A DNA stretch of 64,000 nt from Neonectria sp. B-13. Taxonomy: Eukaryota > Ascomycota > Sordariomycetes > Hypocreales > Nectriaceae. The notes under the pieces are model-generated. The model saw nothing but the letters and a program-made list of their open reading frames with translations, had not been told where the DNA came from and did not search any database. The position numbers and the translations under genes were made by a program. This document shows positions 36,025 to 45,968 of the stretch, piece by piece. The stretch's first letter is position 1. Each line of letters opens with the position of its first letter. The stretch spans positions 682,001 to 746,000 of the forward strand of contig NOKP01000005.1 in assembly GCA_002682825.1 (NCBI GenBank), written 5' to 3'.

Positions 36025-36470
36025 TCAAAACCTCGCATCAAAGTGTGTGAAGAACTGGGCGATGTACTTGTACATGTCCACCGCAGCAAGATTATTCCCC
36101 ACACAGCTCCTACTGCCCATTCCAAAGTAAAGCATGATAGTTAAAACGATGCTCATACTTTGTATTGGCGGAGGTGTTTGACTTGCGTTCGTGAGAAGGG
36201 ATTTCCGTCGCTTGATCATTTCCTCGTCACCAGGGCACACTATAAGCTACCGTTCTGGACGGAATGCGTCGGCCTCTGAACCGAATATCTCAGGGTTGCG
36301 GTTCATGCTTCTGAAGCTGATACTACAAACAGAACTTGGTGGCATATAGTATGAACCGATCTGGACTCCTTTCTCGGGGACGCAGCGAGGCAGTTGATAG
36401 AGTGGAATGGATTGAGGCGGGAGTCACGTAATCTCTTGGGCACAAAGAGGGAACAGGGGAATGCCTCGCT
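36025..36470 (-). pseudogene. Cytochrome P450 C-terminal relic
   Basis: Minus-strand sequence encodes pieces of a P450. These are a RLNPFHSINCL-like 'EALRL' region, PRCVPEKGVQIGSYYMPPSS, NRNPEIFGSEADAFRPER and the haem-Cys loop FGMGSRSCVGNNLAAVDMYK. They match the pisatin-demethylase-like group in arrangement. The conserved PERW is interrupted: Trp is replaced by TAG at 36247-36249. Frames change near 36400, and no N-terminal half is present. The gene is therefore dead. Trp TGG to TAG is the change expected from RIP-type G-to-A mutation. It lies next to alpha/beta hydrolase genes and may be what is left of a metabolic cluster. Confidence 0.8.
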
Positions 36471-36815
36471 GCCGAGGCAAATATCTATCTTCGCGAAAGT
36501 GATGGACTGATGTCTACCCGAGCGGCAAATTCCCCACCTCCGCATGCTAAGAGTTCTCCGGCAGAAAAGTACCCAATCAGATTCTATAGCTCCTGGATAG
36601 ATCGACCCTCGGACCAAATTCCCCGCATACTCTGCAAGCCGTAGCATAGTATTTGAAGTTGCCTTGGCAATTGCGAAGCCGTGGTAAGGGGTAGGATGGG
36701 AATGCAGTTAGAGACACCCTAGCCCTTTGCAGGAATATATCTGCCTTTTCTACCCACCCAATACTCAGCCATCCTGCGCTAGGTCTGTCATCAACCTACA
36801 TCCAGGTCAAGCACC

Positions 36816-37916
36816 ATGACCAATGCATCCTTCTCGAACTTCCACGGCTATGAGTCGCAAAGTTTCACCTACAAGACGGCGGACAAACTCGAGCTGAAAC
36901 TCGAGGTCTTGTCTCCCCTAGAACCTGCCACTGGTCCAACACCTGTGCTGCTACATTATCATGGTGGATGGCTGGTACGTTACTGCTGTGCTAAGAATAC
37001 ACCGGGGACATTTCTCATTAAAAAGCGAGGCTAGATTATCGGCGACCGCTACAGCGTCCAGCCAACCTGGCTGATCAACGCGTGCGTCCGACGCAGATGG
37101 ATCTTCGTCAGCCCCGACTACCGCTTAATGCCTGAGTCAACAGCCCATGATTCAGTCGACGACGCGGTTGATGCGTATGAATGGGTTTTGAAACGTCTTG
37201 CCACCGAATTCAATGCTCCAATTGGTCCCTTGATTCTTTCAGGCTCTAGCGCTGGTGCTTATTTGGCTCTGACTGTGGCCTCAATCACACTCACGAAACC
37301 GAGAGCTCTGTTTCTACTCTATGGGATGCTCGACCCGGCTGATGAGCGGTACACAACTAAAGGGACCAATGTCCTTGGACTTCCACCCGTTGAAGCCGGT
37401 CCGATCCTCGCCAAGTTTGCTTCCTCACGCGATGGGAAAGACGGTGCCCGCTCAGGCTATCCCTGGCCCGAGGACCTAGCAACTGACTCTCGATTCGCTC
37501 TCATTCAAGCCATGCACATGGAGGCGCTCATCCCGGAGAGAATGACAGGGATCGGCGGGCTGAGCAAAGCAATCGCCACCTACGGCCGGGAGACGTCCAT
37601 CCCCGCTTCAGCGCAAAGACTGTTCCCGAAGACGTTTGCTGACCTCTCAGGTTTCCCACCCACACTACTCTTCCATGGAAAGAACGATAGCGTGGTACCA
37701 TCTCGGCTGAGTCAGTCGACAGCGGAGAGCCTGCGGGTTTCCGGTGTCGATGTCACCACTGAGTTTCCAGATGATGCCCAGCATGCGTTTGACGTCCATT
37801 TAGGTGAAGTGGACTTGGAGGATGCGTTGATAGAGGAGACGCTTACCCCAGCAATTCAGGGACTGAGAAATGTGATAGCATTTCTTGACAGGGTTACTAG
37901 CAATACCAGTACATAG
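36816..37916 (+). CDS. Alpha/beta hydrolase (esterase/lipase)
   Basis: This encodes a serine hydrolase of the alpha/beta-hydrolase-3 (HSL-related) type, 346 residues. Exons are 36816-36974 and 37035-37916, with a 60-bp intron after HGGWL. The oxyanion-hole motif is HYHGGW (about 48-52) and the nucleophile elbow is GSSAG (about 123-127, Ser125). The acid residue is in LLFHGKNDSVVPSR and the His in DAQHAFD, so the triad appears complete. A DYRLMPES block follows the oxyanion strand as usual. No signal peptide is present, so it is probably cytosolic. Neighbouring relics of P450 and alcohol dehydrogenase suggest past involvement in breakdown or tailoring of an ester. The substrate is unknown. Confidence 0.88.
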
Positions 37917-38139
37917 CAAGGGTTACCATGGCGCGATTTAACGGGCTGTCTCTATCTGTCTATGGAAAGAGCCAAAGCTACAGAAATATAAGATGTGGTA
38001 TATAGAAAGCAAGACATTGAAAAGCCATTAGAAACATACTATATACATGAGACTAAATGTTTTAATTCCCTTCTCTTTAAACCTTCCCATCGCTCGCTTG
38101 CGCCTCCAACTCTTTCTCAACTTTAGCCCAAAGCCCCAC

Positions 38140-38408
38140 CTTCATTAGAAGTGGTGGTTGTTGGCTTGGCTACGAAAACCACATCTGTGCCGACCGAGGT
38201 CTTGATCTTACGTACAGTGACGTTGGTCGGGTCCCTGGGGGCGAGTGCTGGGGACTTGGCTCAAGTTTTGAAACTGTTGGAGGAGGGATCTATAAACCCA
38301 TTGCTTGTGCAGGTGCCGTATGCTGACATTCCCGCGAGCATTGATGCTTTAGCCAGAGGTGGTGTTAAGGGAAGACTCTGGGCAGACCCAAGCAGGGCAG
38401 CCAACTAA
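38140..38408 (+). pseudogene. Zinc-type alcohol dehydrogenase C-terminal remnant
   Basis: About 85 codons (VVVGLATKTTSVPTEVLILR, TVTLVGSLGASAGDLAQVLK, GSINPLLVQVPYADIPASID, GGVKGRLWADPS) match the C-terminal part of medium-chain GroES-like alcohol dehydrogenases and end in TAA. Immediately upstream the coding similarity stops. There is no ATG and no catalytic zinc-site half, so this is a truncated remnant rather than a gene. Confidence 0.75.
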
Positions 38409-38767
38409 GGAGGCGGGAAGTGATTGGAAGTTTGATAAATTCATATACTAGCCGGAAAGCTGCGCCCTGGTTGTCTACTGTATCCTGAAACGTTGGTGTG
38501 TTGATCGTCTCCAGTTTCGTGGCAGTGATCTCTCCGTTGCATGTATTTGCCTACGCTAAGACAAGCTTAAATAAGAATCCACCAGTTCTGGTGTTGTCGA
38601 ATTGACTTTTCCGGGTTTTAGATGCCTTGAAGATGAAGACCAACCCCAGAGTGGCTTTGAAGACGTAGACCTTGCTATTAAATGACCCCCTACACTGATA
38701 GAGTTTGCGCGCATGGGCATGAGTTTATTACAGTTTTTCATAGAACTAGGTAAGACTTAGGCAATAT

Positions 38768-40093
38768 TCAATCGGTACTAATCATCCAGTTGATTGCCTC
38801 CATCAGGTCCTCATCACTCCTTAGAGCCGCCTTTAAAGGCAAGTTCATAAAAGCGTGTGGCAAGCCTGGATAGATATTAACTTTGATAGCAACTCTAATC
38901 ATTTATTGATTAGCACAGATTTCTAGAGGGAAGATGCGGTAAATGGAAATAAAGTTCCCTTACCCAGCTTGCTGCAGCTTCTCGGCGTATGCGAAGCCAT
39001 CGTCTCGCAGAGGATCAGATCCAGCAATCTGTATGTATGTAGGAGGCAGCCCAGAGAGGTCCTTTGCCAGAAGTGGAGAGACCCGAATATCCTCAGGAGG
39101 CGGATTGTAAAAGTCGAGGAACTGGCTCACAGCGGCCGATGGAAGAATGGGGGCGTTAGCATTCTCCTTGTAGCTGGAGAAGTCGAGATCAGTGGGCTGA
39201 GCCTTGGGATGGACAACTAAAGGAACTCTCAATATTTGCCCGCAGAACGAAACCTGCTTTGTGTCTCGCGCTCGTTGAGCAAGTACAGCTGCCTGGGAGA
39301 CCTTGAGTCGTTATGCCAAAGGTGAGGTGACCACGCGGGAAACTTACAATGTTCCCTCCAGCGCTGAGACCACCAATTATAACACGGTCTCGTGCCCCTC
39401 CCAAGGACTCGATGTTGTCAAAGACCTTGAAAGCGAATTAACAACCGCTTGTCTTCACGGTAAAGGAACTTACCCAAAGTACTCCCGCCCATACATCCTC
39501 AAGACCGATAGGGAAGGGGTTTTCAGGCGCCCTGGTAGTCACTAGTCAACAAAATCGCAGAACAATGACCACATCGATAAATGGAAACAATCACAATGCC
39601 ACTCACTTCCGGTAGTCCACGCTTACAATGACCGCTCCGGTGGACTTGCACATGGTTCGACACACCGCATCTTCTGAGTCTAGATCGCCTATGGTCCAGC
39701 CACCGCCATGCACACTAGACGAGAAAAATATTTAGAACAAGGCCATGGAGTTGTCTCTGGTATGTTGTCATACTATATCATCACTGCATGAACTGCAGAT
39801 AGAACATTCGGGGTGTAGATGCGGACCGGGTTAGTCGAGCCTGCATAACCTGTGATTTGGACTTGTTCGATGGAAAATCCGATAGGCTCCTTGCAGTCCC
39901 TCGGAAACTGGATCTGGCGAAGTTCTTCGAGGGTGCCCACCAACGCCGGTATCTTGAACTGATTGTCGAACTGCCGAGACGACCCAGTAAGCTAGTTTGA
40001 CACTACCTGGCTTCATACGACGATGATACGAACCTCGTTCCATTCTTGGCTAATCACCCCGAGTCCGAGCTGACGAGAAAGTGATTTTTGCAT
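38768..40093 (-). CDS. Alpha/beta hydrolase (HSL-like esterase), seven exons
   Basis: This encodes a serine hydrolase of the hormone-sensitive-lipase-like family, 318 residues. Exons are 40034-40093, 39774-39970, 39607-39714, 39474-39531, 39348-39425, 38964-39292 and 38768-38894. The oxyanion motif is HGGGW (about 88-92), and the nucleophile elbow is GGLSAGG (Ser about 162). The Asp is in IAGSDPLRDDG, and the His is in YPGLPHAFM. All six introns (48-75 bp) keep frame. The second uses the donor TA|GTATGA, which removes an in-frame stop and gives IYVHGGGW, so the gene looks intact despite being intron-rich. It is divergent from the broken flavin monooxygenase at 40757. An intergenic CGG-repeat motif lies between them. 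The substrate is unknown. Confidence 0.85.
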
Positions 40094-40555
40094 CTTGAGG
40101 CTCTGGTATAGTGGTAGAAACAAGTTGTTGTAGTGTAACAGCCTTCAATAGACTCCCACCTCATCTACTTATGGAGATAGACCTCGCAGTTAGGCGAGAG
40201 AGGGGAAGAAGGGAGAGTTGAGGTGACATCTCCACTCTCCTATGACTCGAACACCCGGCTGAGAAGGGTCTTGCGGGGAGCTACGGACATCGGGTTTGAT
40301 GCTCGGTCCGGGAACCCGAGTTCATTTCCGTCGTAACTGGCATGGTAACAACGCAACTCGACTCGTACCGTGACAGCAACCATGAGCTTGGCCGAGTCAG
40401 GAAAAAGGAGGTCACAGACCCCACATCGAAGGTGTGCTCTAAGATCTGGGGTACCCCATGGGGATGACTGCGTCAGAAAACCATGTGTCAGCCTGCATAT
40501 GGCCGCCAGGGTCTAACCACAGGCTAAGATAGCGGCGTAGCCTTCACCGAAACAG

Positions 40556-40573
40556 CGGACCGGACGGACCGGG
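40556..40573. promoter_or_regulatory. Clustered CGG half-sites
   Basis: The stretch CGGACCGGACGGACCGGG contains four CGG triplets in 18 bp. It lies in the divergent promoter between the seven-exon esterase and the flavin monooxygenase remnant, less than 1 kb from a Zn2Cys6 regulator gene. CGG triplets are the usual half-site of such regulators. The link is inference. Confidence 0.35.
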
Positions 40574-40756
40574 TGGTTTAAATTATGTTCTTGGGATTGA
40601 TTAGTTCAGAACTAGTTAAGCGGCTCTCTTTGACGTGTGTTCTACTAAGTTCATAGTTTGACCAAGTTCTCCAACTTTGAAGACCTGGACCATCGCGCAT
40701 TATTCATTATTCTGATCGCTTCAACAACCTCCAGCAACGAAGTTTTCTCAGCAATC

Positions 40757-41018
40757 ATGAGCAGTGTCGACAAGTTTGAACTGGCTGCTTCGCCTTTCCT
40801 TATCCCAGGCCTTGAATTCTGTTCGGACCCCAAGGCCACCACACGACCAGGAAACCTGTACACCGAGAAGCTCAACGAGGCCTTCCACAATGACTCGAAG
40901 ACCTCGTTTCTATTGGTCAACCTGAGAACAGGAAGCTGAAGATCATTACCGTTGGGGCGGGCCTATCTGGCATCATGCTAGCGTACAACATCGAGAAGCA
41001 TACATCCAACGTGGAGTA
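40757..41018 (+). pseudogene. Baeyer-Villiger-type flavin monooxygenase, 5' fragment
   Basis: This is the N-terminal piece of an FAD/NADPH-dependent monooxygenase of the Baeyer-Villiger type. An ATG (40757) opens about 56 codons that fit the family N-terminal extension (LYTEKLNEAFHNDSKT). A shift of frame near 40910 then leads into PENRKLKIITVGAGLSGIML and AYNIEKHTSNVE, the FAD-binding GxGxSG strand. Coding similarity ends exactly where an AT-rich tract begins (41019). The rest of the gene reappears at 45969-47316. About 65 codons (the GTW-ENRYPG region) are missing between the two pieces. Both the frameshift and the truncation make it non-functional. Confidence 0.8.
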
Positions 41019-41440
41019 TTCTATTAATTACCTAATTGAATTAATATCTACTAAACCTTTTTAAATACTCTACTAATTACCTTATTGAATTAATATTTAT
41101 TAAGCCTTATAGAAGTCTTTAGTCTTACTCTTTTTAACTTTCTATCTTTTAATTAATAGCCTTTTAATCTTAAGAGCTATAAGTACAAGAAAAATACTAT
41201 TGTTAGTAAAATTCAAAGATCTATTTAATAAAAATATCTAAAGACCCTTTTTAAAATAAAGTATTACTTAACCCTAAGGCTAATATTAATATATAAAAAC
41301 TTCTTTAAAGGTAGAAAAGAGCTTAACTTTAGTAATATAAGTAATATAGTACTTTATTAACTCTTTAATCTTATAACTATATATTTATTTTAAAGACCTA
41401 AAAAGCTTAACAAAGAAACTATAATATTTACTAAAGAACC
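41019..41440. mobile_element. AT-rich tract, likely RIP-mutated repeat remnant
   Basis: This abrupt block of very low GC content separates the monooxygenase fragment from the regulator gene. Its first ~100 bp contain two diverged tandem copies of a ~49-bp unit (41019-41067 and 41068-41116, sharing TTACC-ATTGAATTAATAT). No open frame survives. This is the usual appearance of a transposon destroyed by RIP, though the element type cannot be recognised. Confidence 0.5.
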
Positions 41441-41442
41441 AA

Positions 41443-43716
41443 CTATAAGTTCGCTGGATTACTAGGGTTAAAAAACCGCTCGAAACTGTTGAATGAATCC
41501 ACCGACAGAGCCCAATCCATAAACTGGCCGAAACCATCTTGTTGACTTGGGTCGAGCCATGCGAGCCCATCACCGGTGCCATTGATACTGTCCAAAACGG
41601 TTGTAGCCTGTGCCACATCATTCCCTCCGGTGGTAGATGTGATGCCACCACTCAGACGCCCAGCGAGAATATCCGCCTTGGCCATCAAATCCCTCGTAAT
41701 CGCAGCCGCGTCAGCACTCACTGCAAAGTTGGTGCCGAAGATGTCAAAGACGGCAACCGCCTTGTCCAGGGCCTGGCGGGCTTTGAGGGTCGCTGGATGG
41801 ATGGGATACGCAAGGACGAAGCCGACGAGGGTGATGGCTGCGTTCCACTGCAAGCCGAAGTACTCGGACCAGCCGCTCATCAATTCTGATTCAGTGACGA
41901 CTTGGTGCATTATCAGTGTGAAGGAGACGGCGTGGTCGACGCAAGTGGTGACGTGGTGCTCGGCAACGGGGGTGTAGGTGCCCGGGTGTGAGTAGAAGGT
42001 GATGAAGGGGCGAGTGAGGTTGACGAGAAGGTTGTGGTATTCGAGTTCGAGACACACGCGCTGCCGCTGAAGCCAGGTCGGCGCGAGTGCTTCGATCTCG
42101 ACGGCCAAGCAGCCAGTAGAATAGGGCTCTCCACCACGGCGGCGCTGCATCTTGAGTTCGACAGGGACCGTGTCGACCCAGGCCTTCATGGCAGGGATTC
42201 TAGTAGCGAGGAGCTTGGCGCACACTTCTACTGCATCGGGATCTGTGTACAGGCACGAGAGGCCAACCTGGCTGATGACTTCTCCGAACCGGGTCCATAG
42301 CGCGTCGTATATATTGACCATGGTGAGGAATAGCTGCTGGTAGTGGATTGCGTAGCTCAGCCAAGTAACGTTGGGCCCGTACGATCCAAGAGTTGCGCCG
42401 TTATACGATGCAGTTGCTATGTCGTCGGAAAGCATCGTCACCGTTACTTGAGACCCATCGATCAGGAACGGACGGCCCAGCTTAGAGGAGATCTTGACAT
42501 CGAGTGTCCAAAGCATCCACCAGATACGCTTGCGCAGTTCTTTCTCGCCGCTGGCCATGTCCGCTGGAGGCTCGAGATGCAGACCCAGGACTTGGGCGGT
42601 GCGAATCGCCTGGGCGGCGGTGATGTGGCTCCTATTCGGGAACGATGCGCAGCAGAGATAGACGCTGGCGAAGAGGTAGCTTTGCACCGTGGCTGTGGAA
42701 GGGCTCTCAAGGTCAGCCATGAGCAGGGATTGTGAGCGGCGATAGTACCACCGTCCTGCGATAGTGGCATCTTCAAGCAATGCCTCGCCACCTGACGGAT
42801 TGGTAGTTGCGTGCGGGATGTAGGCATAGCCGTACTGCAGGCACAGAGCGAGGATGATATCGACGAGAGGACACTGTTTTCGGCATGACCGGGAGGGTTC
42901 CCAGAGTGAGGCATAGTGCTTCCGGAACTCAACTTCGTCGATGATGGGTAAAATGCAGTGGTAGCCCTCCCAGAATAACCTGACGAGAGACTCTTCCTGC
43001 GGCCGCGTCATAAATCTCGCGCGTTCGTTGGCGGCTGCGGCCGGATCTTCCACGTCATCTCTCGTAGCCGCATCAATGTGAACATTTTTACTGGGCGCCC
43101 GGAGCTGCATCGACTGGTCTGCAAATGGTTGCTGTAGAGCCTTGCCCAGATACCCTCCAATGCGACTGACAAAGTAGAACGATGAGGCGGGGCCGTAGTA
43201 TGAGGGCTGGTTCGATCGCGCCGTGTCGACGTAGATGCCCTTCCACTGCGGCTTTGAGATGGATGAGAATCTCGGCGGCGATGGGATATGCGACGCGACA
43301 CTTTGCGAGAAGACTTGGCCATCGAATCCTGGACTGGAGAAGTTGGACGTGTGCTTGGGCGTGGGAATGGAGGCTCGGTTGGTAGTGCAGAGTTGATTCG
43401 CTTCGAGCTCTCTCACGCGCTGCTTCAATCTCTCAACCTCCCTGAAAGGCCCTTAGACTACATCATCGGTTATCGTGTAGACTTCATACCTCAGCGCCTG
43501 TGACAACGTCCTCGGCTCATCGTCAATCCCCTGGTGCGTACACTGCTCATTCCGCTGGCGACACGCTTTGCACGGCTGCGCGTTGTCGCATCGGATCTTC
43601 CTCGCTCGACACCAATCGCAGGCACGCGAGACTTGTTTGCGCGGCCTTCTGAGTGAAGTTTGGATCTCGTCCACGTTGCCCGCGGGCAGAGGCTGCTGTA
43701 CATTAGCCGTCGTCAT
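41443..43716 (-). CDS. Zn2Cys6 transcription factor
   Basis: This is a fungal-specific binuclear zinc-cluster regulator, 741 residues from the ATG at 43716 (787 if the in-frame ATG at 43854 is used). Exons are 43490-43716 and 41443-43441, with a 48-bp intron. The DNA-binding domain near the N-terminus reads ACDWCRARKIRC then DNAQPCKACRQRNEQC, with the six cysteines at spacing 2-6-5-2-6. It is followed by a short coiled-coil-like linker (EVERLKQRVRELEANQ). The middle region (RPQEESLVRLFWEGYHCILP, RKRIWWMLWTLDVKISSKLG) is the fungal-specific transcription factor domain. I prefer 43716 because the upstream extension has atypical composition. It sits with the OYE gene between the two halves of a broken monooxygenase, which suggests a pathway-specific role, but this is inference. 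Confidence 0.88.
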
Positions 43717-44077
43717 GACGCCGTCTGTTCCGTACAATTCGGTGCGTTTCCGGAGCTTCGGCCGGAGAATTAGAAGAGGGAGAAGCAAAACCGGGGGATA
43801 AAGCGGTGTGTCGGACGGAGTTACGGAGTTGCCGAGAATCTCCTCATTAGTCATCTATGATGACAGAATGTTGGATCCGTTATGGTCAAATTGATCGACG
43901 CAATAGTGTTCCAATTAATGATGTTGATATTGATCCTTGCTTCTGCCTGTCCTCTAGACCGGCCGGAAGAGGGGTTATCAGACCCCCCTTCTGACTAAGG
44001 TCAGGATATCAATCTATCAGAGGTTTCATAATACAGGGTTACAATCCAACACTATCTCAAACTCCAGCCAATCTGAC

Positions 44078-45283
44078 TCATGCCTGCGCCTTTAAGAACT
44101 CCTCACTAAATGGGTAGTCGTTATAGCCTACATCTGACATGGTCAATACTTCCTCTTCGTTTTCCCTATTTTCCGTACGAACTAATACTCCCCCAGTGGG
44201 GTTGAGGTAAAAAGTCGCCCTGTTGTACTTGTTCAACTCAATGCCATTCTTGACTCTGAAGACCAAGTCAGGGTTGGCCAGGAAGTGTCGGCCAAATGCG
44301 ATGAGCACATCCCACTTCTTGTAGTGGTCATCCAACGCCAAGCCCGCAGTCTCGGGCTCGTAGCCTCCTGCAACGATAACGGGCGACAGGTTGTCCCAGG
44401 CATCGAGAATAAAATCCAAGGGCTTGCCCTTGTTGGGTGCCTCAGCACCGAGAACAATAACAGCGGGATCACCTGTCGCCTCGATGAGAGAGAGGTATGC
44501 GAATTTCACGTTCATCTTCTTGAGCTCTCCAACGAGGTACATGTACAACTCGTAGATGTTGGACTCAATGGCTTCTTGGAATCCAACATAAGGAGATAGG
44601 CGAATCGCCACTTTCTCGGCGCCAATGGCTGCAACAATGGCCTTAACGACCTCAAGCGTAAGTCGTGATTGGTTCTCAATGGAACCACCCCACTTATCAG
44701 TGCGCTTATTGACAGCATCAGAGAGGAACTGATGGAGGAGATAGCCATAACCGGCATGAATCTCAACACCATCTCCACCAGCGGCAACAACCCTCTTGGC
44801 AGTATCAACAAAGTCCTGGATGGTCTGAAGGATCTCCTCCTCTGTCATAGCTCTAGGTGCAACATTGCAACCCTCCATGGGCACATCACTGCTAGATCGG
44901 TATGGGAAACCACGCTCAGCGATATAATCAGGTGTAGAAGATCGCCCAACACCCCAGATCTGCTGGAAGTAAAAAGAGCCCTTGGCATGGACGCCTTCGA
45001 TAATTTTGCTCCAAGCTGCAACCTGGCGGTTGCTGACAAAACCAGGGATGTTTCGCTGTCCCTCTTCGGCGTGAGAAATAGAAGTGGCCTCAGAGATGAT
45101 TAATGTGCCGGGCGTGGAGGCGCGGTCGGCGTAGTACTTTTCCATGAGGGGTACGGGCGTGTGGTCGTTATCGTTGCGGTTGCGGGTCATAGGAGGGAAG
45201 ACGATGCGATGTTGGAGAGTGGCATTGCCTATCTTCAAGGGCTTGAAGAGCCTGGACTCGGATTGGGGGGTGATGGAGCCCAT
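44078..45283 (-). CDS. Old Yellow Enzyme-family NADH:flavin oxidoreductase
   Basis: This is an intron-free FMN-containing TIM-barrel ene-reductase homologue, 401 residues, typical length. Family blocks are LFKPLKIGNATLQHRIVFPP, MTRNR, TLIISEATSIS, AWSKIIEGVHAKGS, DAVNKRTDKWGGSIENQSRL, VAIRLSPYVGFQ and VLIAFGRHFLANPDL. The substrate-binding pair, normally HGxN/HGY, reads EIHAGYGYLL. His176 is kept, but the second ligand position (Asn/His) is Tyr179, while the downstream proton-donor-type Tyr181 remains. The reading frame is otherwise clean. It might have altered substrate preference. It lies next to the Zn2Cys6 regulator, in the same direction, and between monooxygenase fragments. Such enzymes often act in secondary metabolism. 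Confidence 0.92.
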   Translation of the reverse strand: MGSITPQSESRLFKPLKIGNATLQHRIVFPPMTRNRNDNDHTPVPLMEKYYADRASTPGTLIISEATSISHAEEGQRNIPGFVSNRQVAAWSKIIEGVHAKGSFYFQQIWGVGRSSTPDYIAERGFPYRSSSDVPMEGCNVAPRAMTEEEILQTIQDFVDTAKRVVAAGGDGVEIHAGYGYLLHQFLSDAVNKRTDKWGGSIENQSRLTLEVVKAIVAAIGAEKVAIRLSPYVGFQEAIESNIYELYMYLVGELKKMNVKFAYLSLIEATGDPAVIVLGAEAPNKGKPLDFILDAWDNLSPVIVAGGYEPETAGLALDDHYKKWDVLIAFGRHFLANPDLVFRVKNGIELNKYNRATFYLNPTGGVLVRTENRENEEEVLTMSDVGYNDYPFSEEFLKAQA

Positions 45284-45968
45284 TTTGCTGGTTGATTGTG
45301 TGTTGCGGGATACGATAAGAGACTGGCAAGTGTATGTTGAAGTCGAAGTGTAGGTGGGTGTGTATAGGTGGATGTGTCACTTCAAATTGATTGCTTCGAT
45401 GGTGTTTGTTTTTCTGGATGGTCCAATTCTAAAATGTCGAAGGAGTCAAGATCCTTTATAGCTTTGCGGTGTAGCTATGTTATAGCCTGATCGGGACCAT
45501 CAAAATAAAGTGAGTGGATCCGATTGATGGAGTTGGGGAACATGGTCGAACATCGAGCACACCGGAGTCGCGGAGTCTCGGAGTCGCCGGCCGTGGAACC
45601 TCGGCGGTCTGAAAATCTCTGGCACGATCTGCGTTTGTGTGTGGACGGATAAGATCTGATGTGGGTAGTGGGACTGACACTGACACGGATTTGGTCGGTA
45701 TCTCGGTTCCGAGACTCCGTTCCGCAACTTCGTCTCAAGCTCCGTCTCAGGCTCGGAGAAGCTTCCTCCGTCACAAGCTTTATTAGTGGGATTCTCATGC
45801 AGCGGTGCTGGTCCGACGGCCGTCGTCATTGAGTGAAGCATTTCATTGAACATGCTCCTAAGATAGCATATGTCTACAAAAGAGATCCAAGCCCCGCACC
45901 AAACTTCAATACCCAACTCATCATCATCACTTCTTTCTTGGCTCCAATTACAACTCTAAACAACACAC
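45284..45968. other. OYE promoter region and right breakpoint
   Basis: This is the upstream region of the OYE gene up to the point where monooxygenase coding similarity resumes. No separate gene is seen. Unlike the left break, it is not AT-rich. Confidence 0.5.

Noticed and set aside
43716..43854. N-terminal extension of the Zn2Cys6 protein from the ATG at 43854
   Set aside because: The added 46 residues have atypical composition, and the zinc cluster normally sits close to the N-terminus. The internal ATG at 43716 is preferred, though the longer form cannot be excluded.
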